From Thermococcus argininiproducens (GTDB lineage Archaea; Methanobacteriota_B; Thermococci; Thermococcales; Thermococcaceae), in the NCBI RefSeq assembly GCF_023746595.1, contig NZ_CP080572.1:1100530-1164529 (forward strand): 64,000 bases of DNA, given 5' to 3'. Below are positions 1 to 10,039 of the stretch, one piece after another. The translations under genes and the position numbers were made by a program. The notes under the pieces were generated by a model. It was not told the DNA's origin. It ran no database searches and saw nothing but the letters and a program-made list of their open reading frames with translations. The number at the start of each line of letters is the position of its first letter. Position 1 is the stretch's first letter.

Positions 1-1542
1 ATCTTTTATTGCTTGAGCTTCTTCGTCTGTAATGTCAGATCTTGGGTTTGTGATAATGAGGATATTATATTTGGAAAGAATTTCAGGTGTTATTGGTTCA
101 TGATTTACATCTACTAACCATCCCAGCTCGGTTTCCATTTTGGTTATTAGTGTTTGAAGTCTTTGGTCATTATAGTACTGTCCGTGGCTCGAGTCAACGA
201 GGACTCTAACTACTTTAATTGTTATATGTGTTTGATTTTCAGGTAGTTCTCTCACTTCATTTAGAGTAGTATTTAGGAAAGGTAGTATTTCATCTACCAT
301 TTCTGAAGTCTCTTTTGTAAGAAGAACAGCACTTCTTATGTGTACTAAAAGCGGAAGTGAATATGGGGGTCTAAAGTATGTTGACTTGAGTTCAAGATAT
401 TCTAAATAATGCTTCTCAATGGTCTCTACATTGGTACTAATGGCTTCTATTTTGTCTTCAATTGGTCCAAGATTTACTCCATATCCTTTCAGCTCTGAGA
501 GAATCTCCAAATATTGAGCATACTTTTTATCAAATGTGGGTTTGTAGTATAGCGCGTATCTAGTGTCATAGAACGTTGTAAGGCGGTCCATTATAGTTTT
601 TGGATTTTCTACTACCTTCACAATTGCATATTTGGTATCATAACCAACTATTTCGGCTTTTATTATATGTGATCCAAACCTTTCGGGAGTCCAGTTATAC
701 ATGATGATTTCTTGACCATTTTTTGTGATTTTTATAGTCTCATTAAGGACTATGGAAGCGTCTATTGAAAGTCTGAATGTTATGTTCTCATCAAAGCCTC
801 CGTCGTTTTTTAGAACTGCTTTTATTGTTACACTCTCTCCTTTTATTACGTAGGTTGGGGTTTCAAGGGAGTAAACTTTTATCAGAGGTACATATTCTTT
901 TATATCAGTAGCACTTCTTGGTTCAAGTTTAAAGTTGCCATAAGAATAATATAACACTCCAATTATGTACTCAAGCTTCTGGCCCATCGTCGGGTTATAC
1001 TGATACATGAGGTCATCAATTCTGAGAGCTCCACTACCATCGTTGACTTCCCATTCTCCATATCCAAGACTGGGGTCTGTAACTTCCACATTTTCAACTT
1101 TAATTAAAACACTTTCCCATTGTTCTTGAGAAACTTCTCCCGTCTGGAGAATGACGGGGTCTGGAATAGAAGCAGTCCCGATTTTGTTGACATAATCTCC
1201 ATAATTAGTATTTACGGAAATTTCAGTTAGGCCGTAGTATTCTTTTACGTATCCTTTCACTTCTACTAGGTCTCCAAGGTTCACACTGGGGGAGGAGCCA
1301 AGGTATATATAAATACCACTCCATGGTCCACTCCCGTTTTGGATAAAGAAGCCTTTGCTTCCAACTCCTGTTACAACACCTCTTGTAATAATCGTTTGGG
1401 ACTTATAAGGAGAATCTCCACTTGGGTCAGTTGTATACTGAATATCATGTATAGGGACATATGGAGTTGCAGCATTGACTGGAACTACTGGTAGAAGACT
1501 TAAAAATAAAATGGCAACTAAAAACAATGCTCGCTTCCCCAT
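1..1542 (-). CDS. Exported OB-fold / GATase-like protein, C-terminus outside the window
   Basis: The minus strand is open from an ATG at 1542 to base 1 (514 codons, no stop), so the 3' end lies outside the window. A signal peptide is visible (hydrophobic core after MGKR, likely cleavage after PVNA, about residue 24). Residues about 30-190 resemble the OB-fold module found beside extracellular nucleases (GVVTGV, GFFIQNG, GDLVEVKGYV). Residues about 220-300 look like a beta-sandwich of the CARDB kind. Residues 450-514 (VRVLVDSSHGQYYND, ILIITNPRSDI) look like a class-I glutamine-amidotransferase fold, as in DUF4350. A GGTGGT site lies just upstream. The role is unknown; an extracellular or surface protein is likely. 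The domain names are my inference from motif shape. Confidence 0.8.
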   Translation of the reverse strand, partial: MGKRALFLVAILFLSLLPVVPVNAATPYVPIHDIQYTTDPSGDSPYKSQTIITRGVVTGVGSKGFFIQNGSGPWSGIYIYLGSSPSVNLGDLVEVKGYVKEYYGLTEISVNTNYGDYVNKIGTASIPDPVILQTGEVSQEQWESVLIKVENVEVTDPSLGYGEWEVNDGSGALRIDDLMYQYNPTMGQKLEYIIGVLYYSYGNFKLEPRSATDIKEYVPLIKVYSLETPTYVIKGESVTIKAVLKNDGGFDENITFRLSIDASIVLNETIKITKNGQEIIMYNWTPERFGSHIIKAEIVGYDTKYAIVKVVENPKTIMDRLTTFYDTRYALYYKPTFDKKYAQYLEILSELKGYGVNLGPIEDKIEAISTNVETIEKHYLEYLELKSTYFRPPYSLPLLVHIRSAVLLTKETSEMVDEILPFLNTTLNEVRELPENQTHITIKVVRVLVDSSHGQYYNDQRLQTLITKMETELGWLVDVNHEPITPEILSKYNILIITNPRSDITDEEAQAIKD

Positions 1543-1674
1543 GGGACCACCACATAAAAAATGGTATTGAATGTTATTAATTTTTCTTTGATGAACAATA
1601 ACGTACTACATAGTCCAAAGTAGCTCTATAGCAAAATTTAATTGGGGTTAATCCCAACATCTGTTGGTGATAAC

Positions 1675-2190
1675 ATGCCAATAACAACTAAAATGGGAGA
1701 TAAAGGAACTACTGGCCTTTTTACTGGAGAAAATGTAGCTAAGTTCTCACCTATAATTGAGGCTAATGGGAGTATAGATGAGCTAAGTTCATTCTTAGGG
1801 GAAGCAAAGCATTACGTGGATGGAGAGCTTAGAATGCTCTTAGAAGAACTTCAGATTGAACTTTATTCACTCATGGCAGATATTGGAAGTAAAGGAGAAT
1901 ACAAAAAAATTGGGGAAAAAGATATTGCTCGTTTGGAAGAACTTATTAAGAAATTCGAAAGTGAAGTCAAGCTCAAGGGGTTTGTAATACCGGGTAGCAC
2001 AATTGGAAGTGCAAAGCTCGATATCTGCAGAACAATCTCAAGAAGGGCAGAGAGAAAAGTGGCAAAGCTTGTGTTAGAGTATGGAATAGGCCATGCTGTG
2101 ATGAAATACTTAAATCGGTTGAGTGACTTGCTGTTTATAATGGCTAGGTACATAGAGTGGAAAGAAGGAAAAATAAAATATGTGAAGTGA
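1675..2190 (+). CDS. ATP:cob(I)alamin adenosyltransferase (PduO type)
   Basis: Makes adenosylcobalamin by moving the adenosyl group of ATP to reduced corrinoid. The 171-residue product carries the three PduO-family signatures: the N-terminal ATP-binding stretch TKMGDKGTTGLFTGE, RTISRRAER near residue 120, and YLNRLSDLLFIMARY near the end. The ATG at 1675 is chosen over an in-frame start 33 bases upstream because GGTGAT sits just before it and homologues begin at this motif. It is followed after five bases by an aspartate/glutamate racemase gene, so the two are probably co-transcribed. Function is confident; why it pairs with the racemase is not evident. Confidence 0.93.
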   Translation: MPITTKMGDKGTTGLFTGENVAKFSPIIEANGSIDELSSFLGEAKHYVDGELRMLLEELQIELYSLMADIGSKGEYKKIGEKDIARLEELIKKFESEVKLKGFVIPGSTIGSAKLDICRTISRRAERKVAKLVLEYGIGHAVMKYLNRLSDLLFIMARYIEWKEGKIKYVK

Positions 2191-2195
2191 AAAGT

Positions 2196-2882
2196 ATGGA
2201 AAGAGTTATTGGTATATTGGGAGGTATGGGTCCACTTGCAACAGTTGAACTCTTTAGACGGATAGTTCTGAAAACTCCTGCAAAAAAAGATCAAGACCAT
2301 CCAAGGATAATAATTTATAATAATTCAAAAATTCCTGATAGGACTGCTTATATCTTGGGTAAAGGGGAGAATCCCCTTCCAGAGCTTATAGAAAGTGCTA
2401 AAAAACTCGAGGCTTGGGGAGCAGATTTTATTATAATGCCTTGCAATACGGCCCATTATTTTGCCGAAGAAATTCAAAAGGCTATTAATATTCCTTTCAT
2501 AGACATGGTAGAGGAAACAGCCGAATATATAAAAAATCTAGGACTCAAAAAGGTTGGCATCTTGGCAACAGATGGTACGATAAAGGGAATGGTTTACCAT
2601 CGGGCCCTTTTAAGTAGAGGTATTAAAATCGCGGTACCTAATGAAAAAGACCAAAAATCCCTAATGGATGCTATTTATGACGGTATAAAAGCGGGAAACA
2701 TTGAATGGGGAAGGAGTGAGATGCTCAAAGTAGCTAAAAAACTTGAAAAAAGAGTTGATGGTCTAATAGCGGGATGTACTGAAGTGAGTGTAGGCCTGAG
2801 GCAGGAAGATTTTAAGATTCCTCTTATAGACCCCATGGATGTTATAGCTGAAAAAGCTGTGAAACTTGCTTTAGACCTATAA
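2196..2882 (+). CDS. Aspartate racemase family protein
   Basis: PLP-independent amino-acid racemase of the aspartate/glutamate racemase superfamily, 228 residues. Both catalytic cysteines are present, Cys83 in MPCNTAH and Cys194 in IAGCTEVS, close to the positions known for the Pyrococcus horikoshii enzyme (Cys82/Cys194). The N-terminal GILGGMGPLAT loop is typical. It lies five bases after the cobalamin adenosyltransferase stop, and its stop overlaps the convergent corA stop by a few bases. Aspartate is the likely substrate by family; another acidic amino acid cannot be excluded. Confidence 0.9.
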   Translation: MERVIGILGGMGPLATVELFRRIVLKTPAKKDQDHPRIIIYNNSKIPDRTAYILGKGENPLPELIESAKKLEAWGADFIIMPCNTAHYFAEEIQKAINIPFIDMVEETAEYIKNLGLKKVGILATDGTIKGMVYHRALLSRGIKIAVPNEKDQKSLMDAIYDGIKAGNIEWGRSEMLKVAKKLEKRVDGLIAGCTEVSVGLRQEDFKIPLIDPMDVIAEKAVKLALDL

Positions 2883-3866
2883 CCATTCTTTTCTTTTGAA
2901 GTAGTATAACATCCCAAGGGCTATTGCAAGCATCATCAAAAGTGTAATGGGATAGCCATAGTACCAGTTGAGCTCAGGCATATTGTATGGAGAGATTTTT
3001 GAATTAAAGTTCATTCCGTATATACCTGTTATGAATGTCAAAGGAATGAAAATCGTGGAAACAACCGTTAGTATTCTTATAATGTCATTAGTTTTCATGG
3101 AGAGGGTAGAGTAATATATTTCCACCAAGCCGCTGGCCATTTCTCGTTGGTTCTCAATAATATCAAGGACTTCCATAACATGGTTGTAAAGTTCTTCTAA
3201 ATAGCCTTGTGTTTCCTCGGTGAAAAACTCTTTCCCCTCGAGTCGCAGTCTTCTAAAAACTTCTAGAAGGGGAAATATAGTGCGTCTTGCAAATAAAATC
3301 CGCCTTCGGATTCCGTGTATCTTCCGAAGAGTATCTTTATCTCCGTTTTTTAGCACTTTGTTCTCTACTACTTCCATTTGGGTGCTGATGTTTTCTAATA
3401 TAGGCACATAGTTTTCGACTATTGCATCGAGGAGGGCAAAGGTTAGGTAATCTGCACCACGCTCTCTAAAAATACCTTCACCATGTCGTATGCTTTCTCT
3501 TATCGAATTAAACACATCACCAGAGCGCTCTTGCAGAGTAATTACAAAATTGTCTTTGAGAAAAATTGCAGTTCTTTCTTTTTTCAACCCACCTTTTAAT
3601 TCATAGACCTGATGGAGGAGGATAAAAAGGTGATCCTTTAAGATCGCAACTCTTGCACGGCTTTTTGCTCTGAGTATGGCTTTAATTGCCACGTCATGGA
3701 ATCCAAAAATTCTCTTTAGCTCTTCTAAATGCTCGATGCCATCAATGTTTATCCATACTACACTATACTCTTTGTAGTTTAAGGCCTCTTCAACCTTTTT
3801 GACCCTTTTTTCTTCAAATTGGTCTTTTGAGTATGCAAATACAGTGATTTTGGAAGATTCATTCAT
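2877..3866 (-). CDS. corA: CorA-type magnesium/cobalt transporter
   Basis: Membrane channel for Mg2+ (and Co2+) uptake, 329 residues. A long charged cytoplasmic domain is followed by two C-terminal membrane helices. The CorA signature YGMN sits at the end of the first helix (ITGIYGMNF) and the protein ends in a basic cytoplasmic tail (FKRKEWL). The ATG at 3866 is preferred to a GTG 12 bases upstream because GTGGTG lies at ribosome-binding distance. The gene is convergent with the racemase gene, their ends overlapping. Family assignment is firm; the ion preference is inferred. Confidence 0.93.
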   Translation of the reverse strand: MNESSKITVFAYSKDQFEEKRVKKVEEALNYKEYSVVWINIDGIEHLEELKRIFGFHDVAIKAILRAKSRARVAILKDHLFILLHQVYELKGGLKKERTAIFLKDNFVITLQERSGDVFNSIRESIRHGEGIFRERGADYLTFALLDAIVENYVPILENISTQMEVVENKVLKNGDKDTLRKIHGIRRRILFARRTIFPLLEVFRRLRLEGKEFFTEETQGYLEELYNHVMEVLDIIENQREMASGLVEIYYSTLSMKTNDIIRILTVVSTIFIPLTFITGIYGMNFNSKISPYNMPELNWYYGYPITLLMMLAIALGMLYYFKRKEWL

Positions 3867-4010
3867 CTCAAACACCACAATGAAAGCTACTAATTGGAAT
3901 TGGAGTTAATAGTAATTATAGTTTTCTCTTCCTAGAGGTAGATTAAATTCATCCAGCAAAGCAAAGTGTTTTTAATAGTCTTCTCCTTTATTCTCTTGGG
4001 AACTGCATTG

Positions 4011-4946
4011 ATGGAATGGGAATATTATTTGGCAGAGGGCCTTAAAAAGAGATTCTTAGAGAGGTATGAAGGGAAAAGCTTAGATGAAGTATTCTCAGGG
4101 GAGGAAGTTGGGAACTGCTATTTAATAGAAAAGAAGGAAAGGATCAAAATAAGGTTCCCAGAGACTGAAAGAGCGAAGTGGAATCTTTTATCTTGTCTCT
4201 CTCTAATCCCCGGAATTGGGCCGAATAGAGAGAAGAAGCTTAAGGAAAGAGGATATTCTACTTTGAGAGATCTTGTAAATCACCCAAGGTTTAAAGACGA
4301 TGCCTCAAGGATTTTAAAATGCTTAGAGGAGCGTAGAATTTATGAGATCTTAGAACACATGGGAAGGAGATTTAAGAAGTCTCACCCTCTCATCCTCCAG
4401 TGTGCTGCTCTTCATAATTTAGAAAAGTTTTTGGTGCTTGATATAGAGACTCTAGGGCTTTTTAATGCTCCAATAATTCTCATAGGAACGGGAGAGTTTA
4501 GACAAGATGAACTCATTATAAGACAGTATTTTGCGAGAAATCTAGAAGAGGAGCAGGCGATAATTTTGAAGTTCCTTGAACTTTTTAGGGATAAGGAAGC
4601 TTTACTGACATTTAATGGAAGACGTTTTGATGTCCCCTTCATTCAGGAGAGATTGAGGTATTATGGAATTGAAGAGAGTCTTGAAATTCCAAACTATGAT
4701 GTCTTTCTCTTTTCTAGAAGCCTGATTAGAGGAGTTCCCAATTATAGGCTGCAGACCCTTGAAAGATATTTACTCGGATTTAAAAGAGGAGAAGACGTCC
4801 CAAGTGCTTTGATACCTGATTTTTACCATTATTATTTAAATACGGGGAACGTTGCCTTGGTAATCCCAATAATAAAGCACAATGCACTGGATATAGTGAC
4901 AACGGTAAAGCTCTTTGGGATGCTTCTTGAGATGATTAAAGATTAG
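4011..4946 (+). CDS. HhH plus RNase H-like (YprB-type) exonuclease domain protein
   Basis: Putative nuclease of 311 residues. An N-terminal helix-hairpin-helix (LIPGIGPNREKKLKERG, about residues 65-81) precedes an RNase H-fold 3'-5' exonuclease-like domain of the YprB/RNase_H_2 family. Acidic metal-binding residues appear in LVLDIETLG, TFNGRRFDVPF and KHNALDIVTT. It probably acts on DNA or RNA ends; the substrate is unknown. An in-frame GTG at 3966 would add a hydrophobic stretch that overlaps a TATA-like tract, so I place the start at the ATG at 4011; this choice is moderately secure. Confidence 0.8.
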   Translation: MEWEYYLAEGLKKRFLERYEGKSLDEVFSGEEVGNCYLIEKKERIKIRFPETERAKWNLLSCLSLIPGIGPNREKKLKERGYSTLRDLVNHPRFKDDASRILKCLEERRIYEILEHMGRRFKKSHPLILQCAALHNLEKFLVLDIETLGLFNAPIILIGTGEFRQDELIIRQYFARNLEEEQAIILKFLELFRDKEALLTFNGRRFDVPFIQERLRYYGIEESLEIPNYDVFLFSRSLIRGVPNYRLQTLERYLLGFKRGEDVPSALIPDFYHYYLNTGNVALVIPIIKHNALDIVTTVKLFGMLLEMIKD

Positions 4947-5019
4947 AGGTCTCAGGATCTACTATGTAATTTGTTGAAGTTGGCTTTAAAAGCGTTTTAT
5001 TCTGGGAGAAGCGTTGTTC

Positions 5020-5097
5020 TGGGGCCGGGGCCGGGATTTGAACCCGGGCTAGGGGATCCACAGTCCCCTGTGCTAACCAGGCTACACCACCCCGGCC
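5020..5097 (-). tRNA. tRNA-His (anticodon GTG), G-1 and CCA encoded
   Basis: Reading the minus strand gives a complete cloverleaf: acceptor stem GCCGGGG/CCCCGGC, anticodon stem GGGGA/TCCCC around loop CTGTGGA (GTG, histidine), and T arm CCGGG/CCCGG around TTCAAAT. Position 73 is C (base 5023), the 3' CCA is encoded (5022-5020), and a genomic G precedes the acceptor stem (base 5097) opposite C73. This G-1/C73 pair is the histidyl-tRNA synthetase identity element. No intron is seen. A strong BRE/TATA lies about 30 bases upstream. Confidence 0.95.
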
Positions 5098-5120
5098 ATG
5101 TCCACTTTAGCTATCTGGGA

Positions 5121-5139
5121 TATATTTATAAACTTTTCG
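5121..5139 (-). promoter_or_regulatory. Promoter of tRNA-His
   Basis: On the minus strand a purine-rich BRE (CGAAAAG) runs into the TATA box TTTATAAATA. Its centre is about 31 bases before the mature 5' end of tRNA-His, which fits archaeal transcription starting a few bases upstream of the tRNA. Confidence 0.75.
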
Positions 5140-5240
5140 CCAAAATACTTCCAAAAAGGGCTAATAAAGGGGCGTTAGTGGATTAATCAATTTACTTTCC
5201 TCCATATTCATCAACCTTGATTTAAGGGGGTGAATAAACG

Positions 5241-6907
<1,667 letters not shown>

Positions 6908-6982
6908 TTATATGTTCCTTGGTGTACATAAAACAATATTATAATTGTCCTTTACAAAGATAAAGGGTGTTTCCGACCAACG

Positions 6983-7000
6983 CCGAAAGCTTTATATTTA
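6983..7000 (+). promoter_or_regulatory. Promoter of the aminotransferase gene
   Basis: A BRE-like CCGAAAG leads into the TATA box TTTATATTTA. Transcription would start near 7022, leaving a leader of about 60 bases with GGAGG before the ATG at 7084. The rest of 6818-7083 is AT-rich and shows no further gene. Confidence 0.6.
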
Positions 7001-7083
7001 ATTGTCACAAAACTACCAATGCATAGGATAGGCCATGTGTTCATTTTAGTACATTAAATCAAAAAGTTTGGAGGACGAGTAAG

Positions 7084-8337
7084 ATGGAACTTGAAAAGAG
7101 ACTCAAGGAAAAATTGGAGGCTCCACCTTTGAATTATGAGGAATATTTCTCAGAAAAAGCACTTGGAATGAAGGCTTCGGAGATTAGAGAGCTTCTGAAA
7201 CTTGTAGAGAGTTCAGATGTAATTTCACTTGCAGGAGGTCTTCCAGCACCTGAAACATTCCCTGTAGAGATAATTGAGGAGATTACAAAAGAGGTTCTCA
7301 AAAACCACGCTGCTCAAGCACTCCAATACGGGACCACTAAGGGATTCACACCACTAAGACTAGCCATAGCCGAGTGGATGAGGCAGAGGTATGAGATCCC
7401 TATTTCAAAGGTAGATATAATGATCACCAGTGGTTCCCAGCAAGCGCTCGACTTGATCGGTAGGGTCTTCATAAATCCAGGAGACATTGTGATTGTTGAA
7501 GCTCCAACTTATTTGGCCACTCTTCAAGCTTTCAAGTATTATGATCCCCAGTTAGTTCAAATTCCATTAGATGACGAAGGTATGAGAATTGATCTTCTTG
7601 AAGAAAAGCTTCAGGAGTTAGAGAAAGAGGGTAAGAAGGTAAAGATAGTTTACACTATTCCAACCTTCCAGAATCCTGCTGGGGTCACTATGAATGAGAA
7701 GAGGAGGAAGAGACTTCTTGAATTAGCATCTCAATATGACTTCATAATAGTGGAGGACAATCCCTATGGCGAACTACGTTATTCTGGAGAACCAGTAAAA
7801 CCAATCAAGTCATGGGATGAGGAAGGAAGGGTACTCTATTTAGGAACCTTCTCAAAAATTCTTGCGCCTGGATTCAGGATTGGTTGGATTGCAGGGGAAC
7901 CTCACTTCATAAGGAAGCTTGAGATAGCAAAACAAAGTGTTGATTTATGTACCAACACCTTTAGCCAAGTAATAGCCTGGAAATACGTTGAGGGGGGACA
8001 TTTAGATACTCACATACCAAAGATAATTAATTTCTACAAACCCAGAAGGGACGCTATGTTAAAAGCTTTGGAAGAGTTCATGCCTGAAGGAGTCAAGTGG
8101 ACAGTACCTGAGGGAGGAATGTTCGTTTGGGTAACACTCCCAGAAGGAATAGACACAAAGGAGATGTTTGAAAAGGCCGTTAGCAAGGGCGTTGCATATG
8201 TCCCGGGAGAGGCATTCTTTGCTTACAGGGATGTGAAAAATACCATGAGACTTAACTTTACCTATGTTCCTGAGGATAAGATTATAGAAGGTGTTAAACG
8301 TCTTGCTGAGGCTATAAAAGAAGAAATGAAGGGATAG
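7084..8337 (+). CDS. PLP-dependent aminotransferase, class I/II (aromatic/2-aminoadipate type)
   Basis: Fold-type I aminotransferase of 417 residues, probably moving the amino group of aromatic or related amino acids to 2-oxoglutarate. PLP-binding features are clear: SGSQQALDL near 116, NPAGVT near 198, EDNPYGELRY near 224, the Schiff-base lysine Lys258 in GTFSKILAPG, and RLNFTY for substrate carboxylate binding near 390. It resembles the Thermococcales aromatic aminotransferases and the MocR/LysN-like group, and lacks an N-terminal HTH. A GGAGG site lies nine bases before the ATG. Substrate is inferred. Confidence 0.9.
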   Translation: MELEKRLKEKLEAPPLNYEEYFSEKALGMKASEIRELLKLVESSDVISLAGGLPAPETFPVEIIEEITKEVLKNHAAQALQYGTTKGFTPLRLAIAEWMRQRYEIPISKVDIMITSGSQQALDLIGRVFINPGDIVIVEAPTYLATLQAFKYYDPQLVQIPLDDEGMRIDLLEEKLQELEKEGKKVKIVYTIPTFQNPAGVTMNEKRRKRLLELASQYDFIIVEDNPYGELRYSGEPVKPIKSWDEEGRVLYLGTFSKILAPGFRIGWIAGEPHFIRKLEIAKQSVDLCTNTFSQVIAWKYVEGGHLDTHIPKIINFYKPRRDAMLKALEEFMPEGVKWTVPEGGMFVWVTLPEGIDTKEMFEKAVSKGVAYVPGEAFFAYRDVKNTMRLNFTYVPEDKIIEGVKRLAEAIKEEMKG

Positions 8338-8371
8338 CAAAGGTTATTAAGGAAAACTTCCAATACTTACT

Positions 8372-8425
8372 GCCCGGGGAGTACCGCCGAAGGCGGAGTC
8401 GATGAACTCGGGCGGGTTATTACCC
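8372..8425 (+). ncRNA. GC-rich double hairpin, candidate structured RNA or terminator region
   Basis: A GC-rich island stands out in AT-rich flanks. GCCC (8372-8375) pairs with GGGC (8410-8413), GAGT (8379-8382) with ACTC (8406-8409), and CCGCC (8384-8388) closes on GGCGG (8392-8396) over a GAA loop. A second hairpin, GGGT-TATT-ACCC, follows at 8414-8425. GC-rich blocks of this kind in AT-rich hyperthermophiles often mark non-coding RNAs. It starts 34 bases after the aminotransferase stop, so it could be a 3' UTR element. Neither the strand nor the RNA class is certain. Confidence 0.4.
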
Positions 8426-8434
8426 CCTTCTATA

Positions 8435-8458
8435 GGCAATTGCCGAAAAACTTATAAC
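8435..8458 (+). promoter_or_regulatory. Promoter of the HTH regulator gene with adjoining palindrome
   Basis: The perfect palindrome GGCAATTGCC (8435-8444) directly abuts the BRE (CCGAAAAA) and TATA box (CTTATAACA, 8451-8459). TATA to ATG spacing of about 27 bases implies a leaderless or near-leaderless mRNA starting at 8481. The palindrome is well placed for a regulator to block or aid TFB/TBP binding, possibly by the downstream protein itself. That last point is inference. Confidence 0.5.
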
Positions 8459-8480
8459 AAATTAATGTGAGGAATCAACT

Positions 8481-9209
8481 ATGTTGGAGAAAGAGAAGGA
8501 AGCTTTGGCCAAGAGAATTGCGGGGGAAATAACTTTATCTTCTGACCCTGGAAAAACCATGAGAAAATGGAGAGAAATATTTGGTATAAGTCAAACTGAA
8601 CTTGCAGATCATTTAGGGGTATCTTCTTCGGTAATCAGCGATTATGAAGGTGGACGAAGAAAAAGTCCTGGAGCATCAACTATTAGGAAGTTTGTTGAAG
8701 CTCTTCTAGTGATAGATGAAAAACGTGGAGGGAACGTCATAAGAGCATTCAGCCGGACTATAGGTGGTGACTTACCCACTAATGCTATTCTTGATATAAG
8801 AGAGTTTGCTTTTCCTGTCACTGTGAAAGACATACTGAATGCAGTGAAAGGAGAAGTTGTTGCTAATGAAGATTTACTTGGTAGGAAGATTTATGGATAT
8901 ACAGTGATAGATAGTATTCAAGCTATACTTGAGATGAGCAGTGATGAATTTTTGAAACTTTATGGATGGACTACAGAAAGGGCGTTAATATTCACAAAAG
9001 TTACTACTGGAAGAAGCCCAATGATAGCAATAAGGGTGCAGGGATTGAAACCAGCAGTGGTTGTATTGTACGGTGTCAAGAACCTTGATGAACTCGCAGT
9101 AAAAATAGCCGAAAGAGAAAGGGTACCATTAGTAGTCTCACACGTTAAAGATGAAAATGAACTTATTCTAAATCTAAGGGCACTTGTCGAAAAGAGTGAA
9201 AGAGGCTAA
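8481..9209 (+). CDS. Archaeal XRE-type HTH transcriptional regulator (COG1709-like)
   Basis: DNA-binding regulator of 242 residues. A Cro/C1-type helix-turn-helix spans about residues 27-75 (WREIFGISQTELADHLGVSSSVISDYEGGR shortened: key residues SQTELADHLG and SSVISDYE). It is followed by a long conserved C-terminal domain with alternating strands (IAIRVQGLKPAVVVLYG), as in the archaeal COG1709 family. Targets are not known. The promoter carries a palindrome suggesting autoregulation. The stop overlaps the end of the convergent phosphopantoate ligase gene by a few bases. Confidence 0.85.
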   Translation: MLEKEKEALAKRIAGEITLSSDPGKTMRKWREIFGISQTELADHLGVSSSVISDYEGGRRKSPGASTIRKFVEALLVIDEKRGGNVIRAFSRTIGGDLPTNAILDIREFAFPVTVKDILNAVKGEVVANEDLLGRKIYGYTVIDSIQAILEMSSDEFLKLYGWTTERALIFTKVTTGRSPMIAIRVQGLKPAVVVLYGVKNLDELAVKIAERERVPLVVSHVKDENELILNLRALVEKSERG

Positions 9210-9994
9210 GTTGAAAGTTCTTTTTTTCTCCAAACTCCTTCCTTAGATAGTTTCTCTAGTCTGGAGTTTATATGCAAGAGTACTTCATTTAAAATTTGAC
9301 CGTTATTGTATTCTTTTACTATCTTCTCAAGCTCTTCTTTCGGGAGCTTTTTCATTTCTTTAGCCAGTTCGATCATCCTTGGATATGCTCTTACAATATT
9401 GTCGACTATTGTTATGTCTGCCATTCTCGCACTCCTTGAGAGGGGATTTAGGTCGATTGTTATGATGAATTTGCCCATAGCAACTAATGCCTCTGTTCTG
9501 TCTCCATCTTCTAGTGGTACAACCACAACATCCGCTTTCCAGATACCATTCTCGTCAACTTTGCCCCTCTCGCTCTCCAAGTTTGGAATCCTTTTAGTGG
9601 GGTTTATGCCAAGAAGTTCTACATTGGGGTCATGCTTTCTCAACTCTTCTGCTATTGTCTTAACTCTGTCTTCAGTTCTGTAGAAGAGATTTATCTCCAG
9701 TTTTGCATTCAAAGCTTTTGCAAGTTCTATGGTCTCTTTGGGGACCAGAGCTGCTACATTTCCGTTTACTGATATTACTGGATATTCTGCTAAAAGAAGT
9801 TTTGCAACTGCAGCTTTCAGGGCCTTTTCTGCAGGTTCTATGGTTGTTTCTCCAATTAGATAATCGAAAGCCTCTCCCCTTCCATGGGCTATCAGCCCAG
9901 CCTTAGCAGTCATACCCTTTTCCATGCCCTCAATGATCTTCTCTCTGTAGTAAAGACTCCAATATCTCGGATGACTTTTGGGAATTTTTACCAT
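9206..9994 (-). CDS. 4-phosphopantoate--beta-alanine ligase
   Basis: Archaeal coenzyme A biosynthesis enzyme (phosphopantothenate synthetase), joining 4-phosphopantoate to beta-alanine with ATP and replacing the bacterial PanC/CoaA order. The 262-residue protein shows the family's conserved start (IPKSHPRYWSLYYREK), GLIAHGRGEAFDYLIGE, and the C-terminal TIDLNPLSRSARMADITIVDN stretch (in parts). The ATG at 9994 is chosen because GGGTGA lies five bases upstream; an in-frame GTG at 10003 falls inside that site. Function is confident from family similarity. Confidence 0.92.
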   Translation of the reverse strand: MVKIPKSHPRYWSLYYREKIIEGMEKGMTAKAGLIAHGRGEAFDYLIGETTIEPAEKALKAAVAKLLLAEYPVISVNGNVAALVPKETIELAKALNAKLEINLFYRTEDRVKTIAEELRKHDPNVELLGINPTKRIPNLESERGKVDENGIWKADVVVVPLEDGDRTEALVAMGKFIITIDLNPLSRSARMADITIVDNIVRAYPRMIELAKEMKKLPKEELEKIVKEYNNGQILNEVLLHINSRLEKLSKEGVWRKKELST

Positions 9995-10039
9995 GTTTTT
10001 CACCCAGAAAAAATTGGTAAGAGTGTATAATAAGGTTAA

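Noticed and set aside
3966-4010. GTG start at 3966 for the RNase H-like gene, adding a hydrophobic leader
   Set aside because: The stretch coincides with a TATA-like tract, has no ribosome site, and gives a cytoplasmic nuclease an improbable membrane segment.
4971-5186. Plus-strand open frame of 71 codons
   Set aside because: It runs across the tRNA-His gene and its promoter on the other strand and has no ribosome binding site or recognisable protein pattern.
8372-8413. H/ACA or box C/D guide RNA
   Set aside because: No ACA at the proper distance, no C/D box pair, and the three-base bulge does not form a K-turn, so only a generic structured element is claimed.
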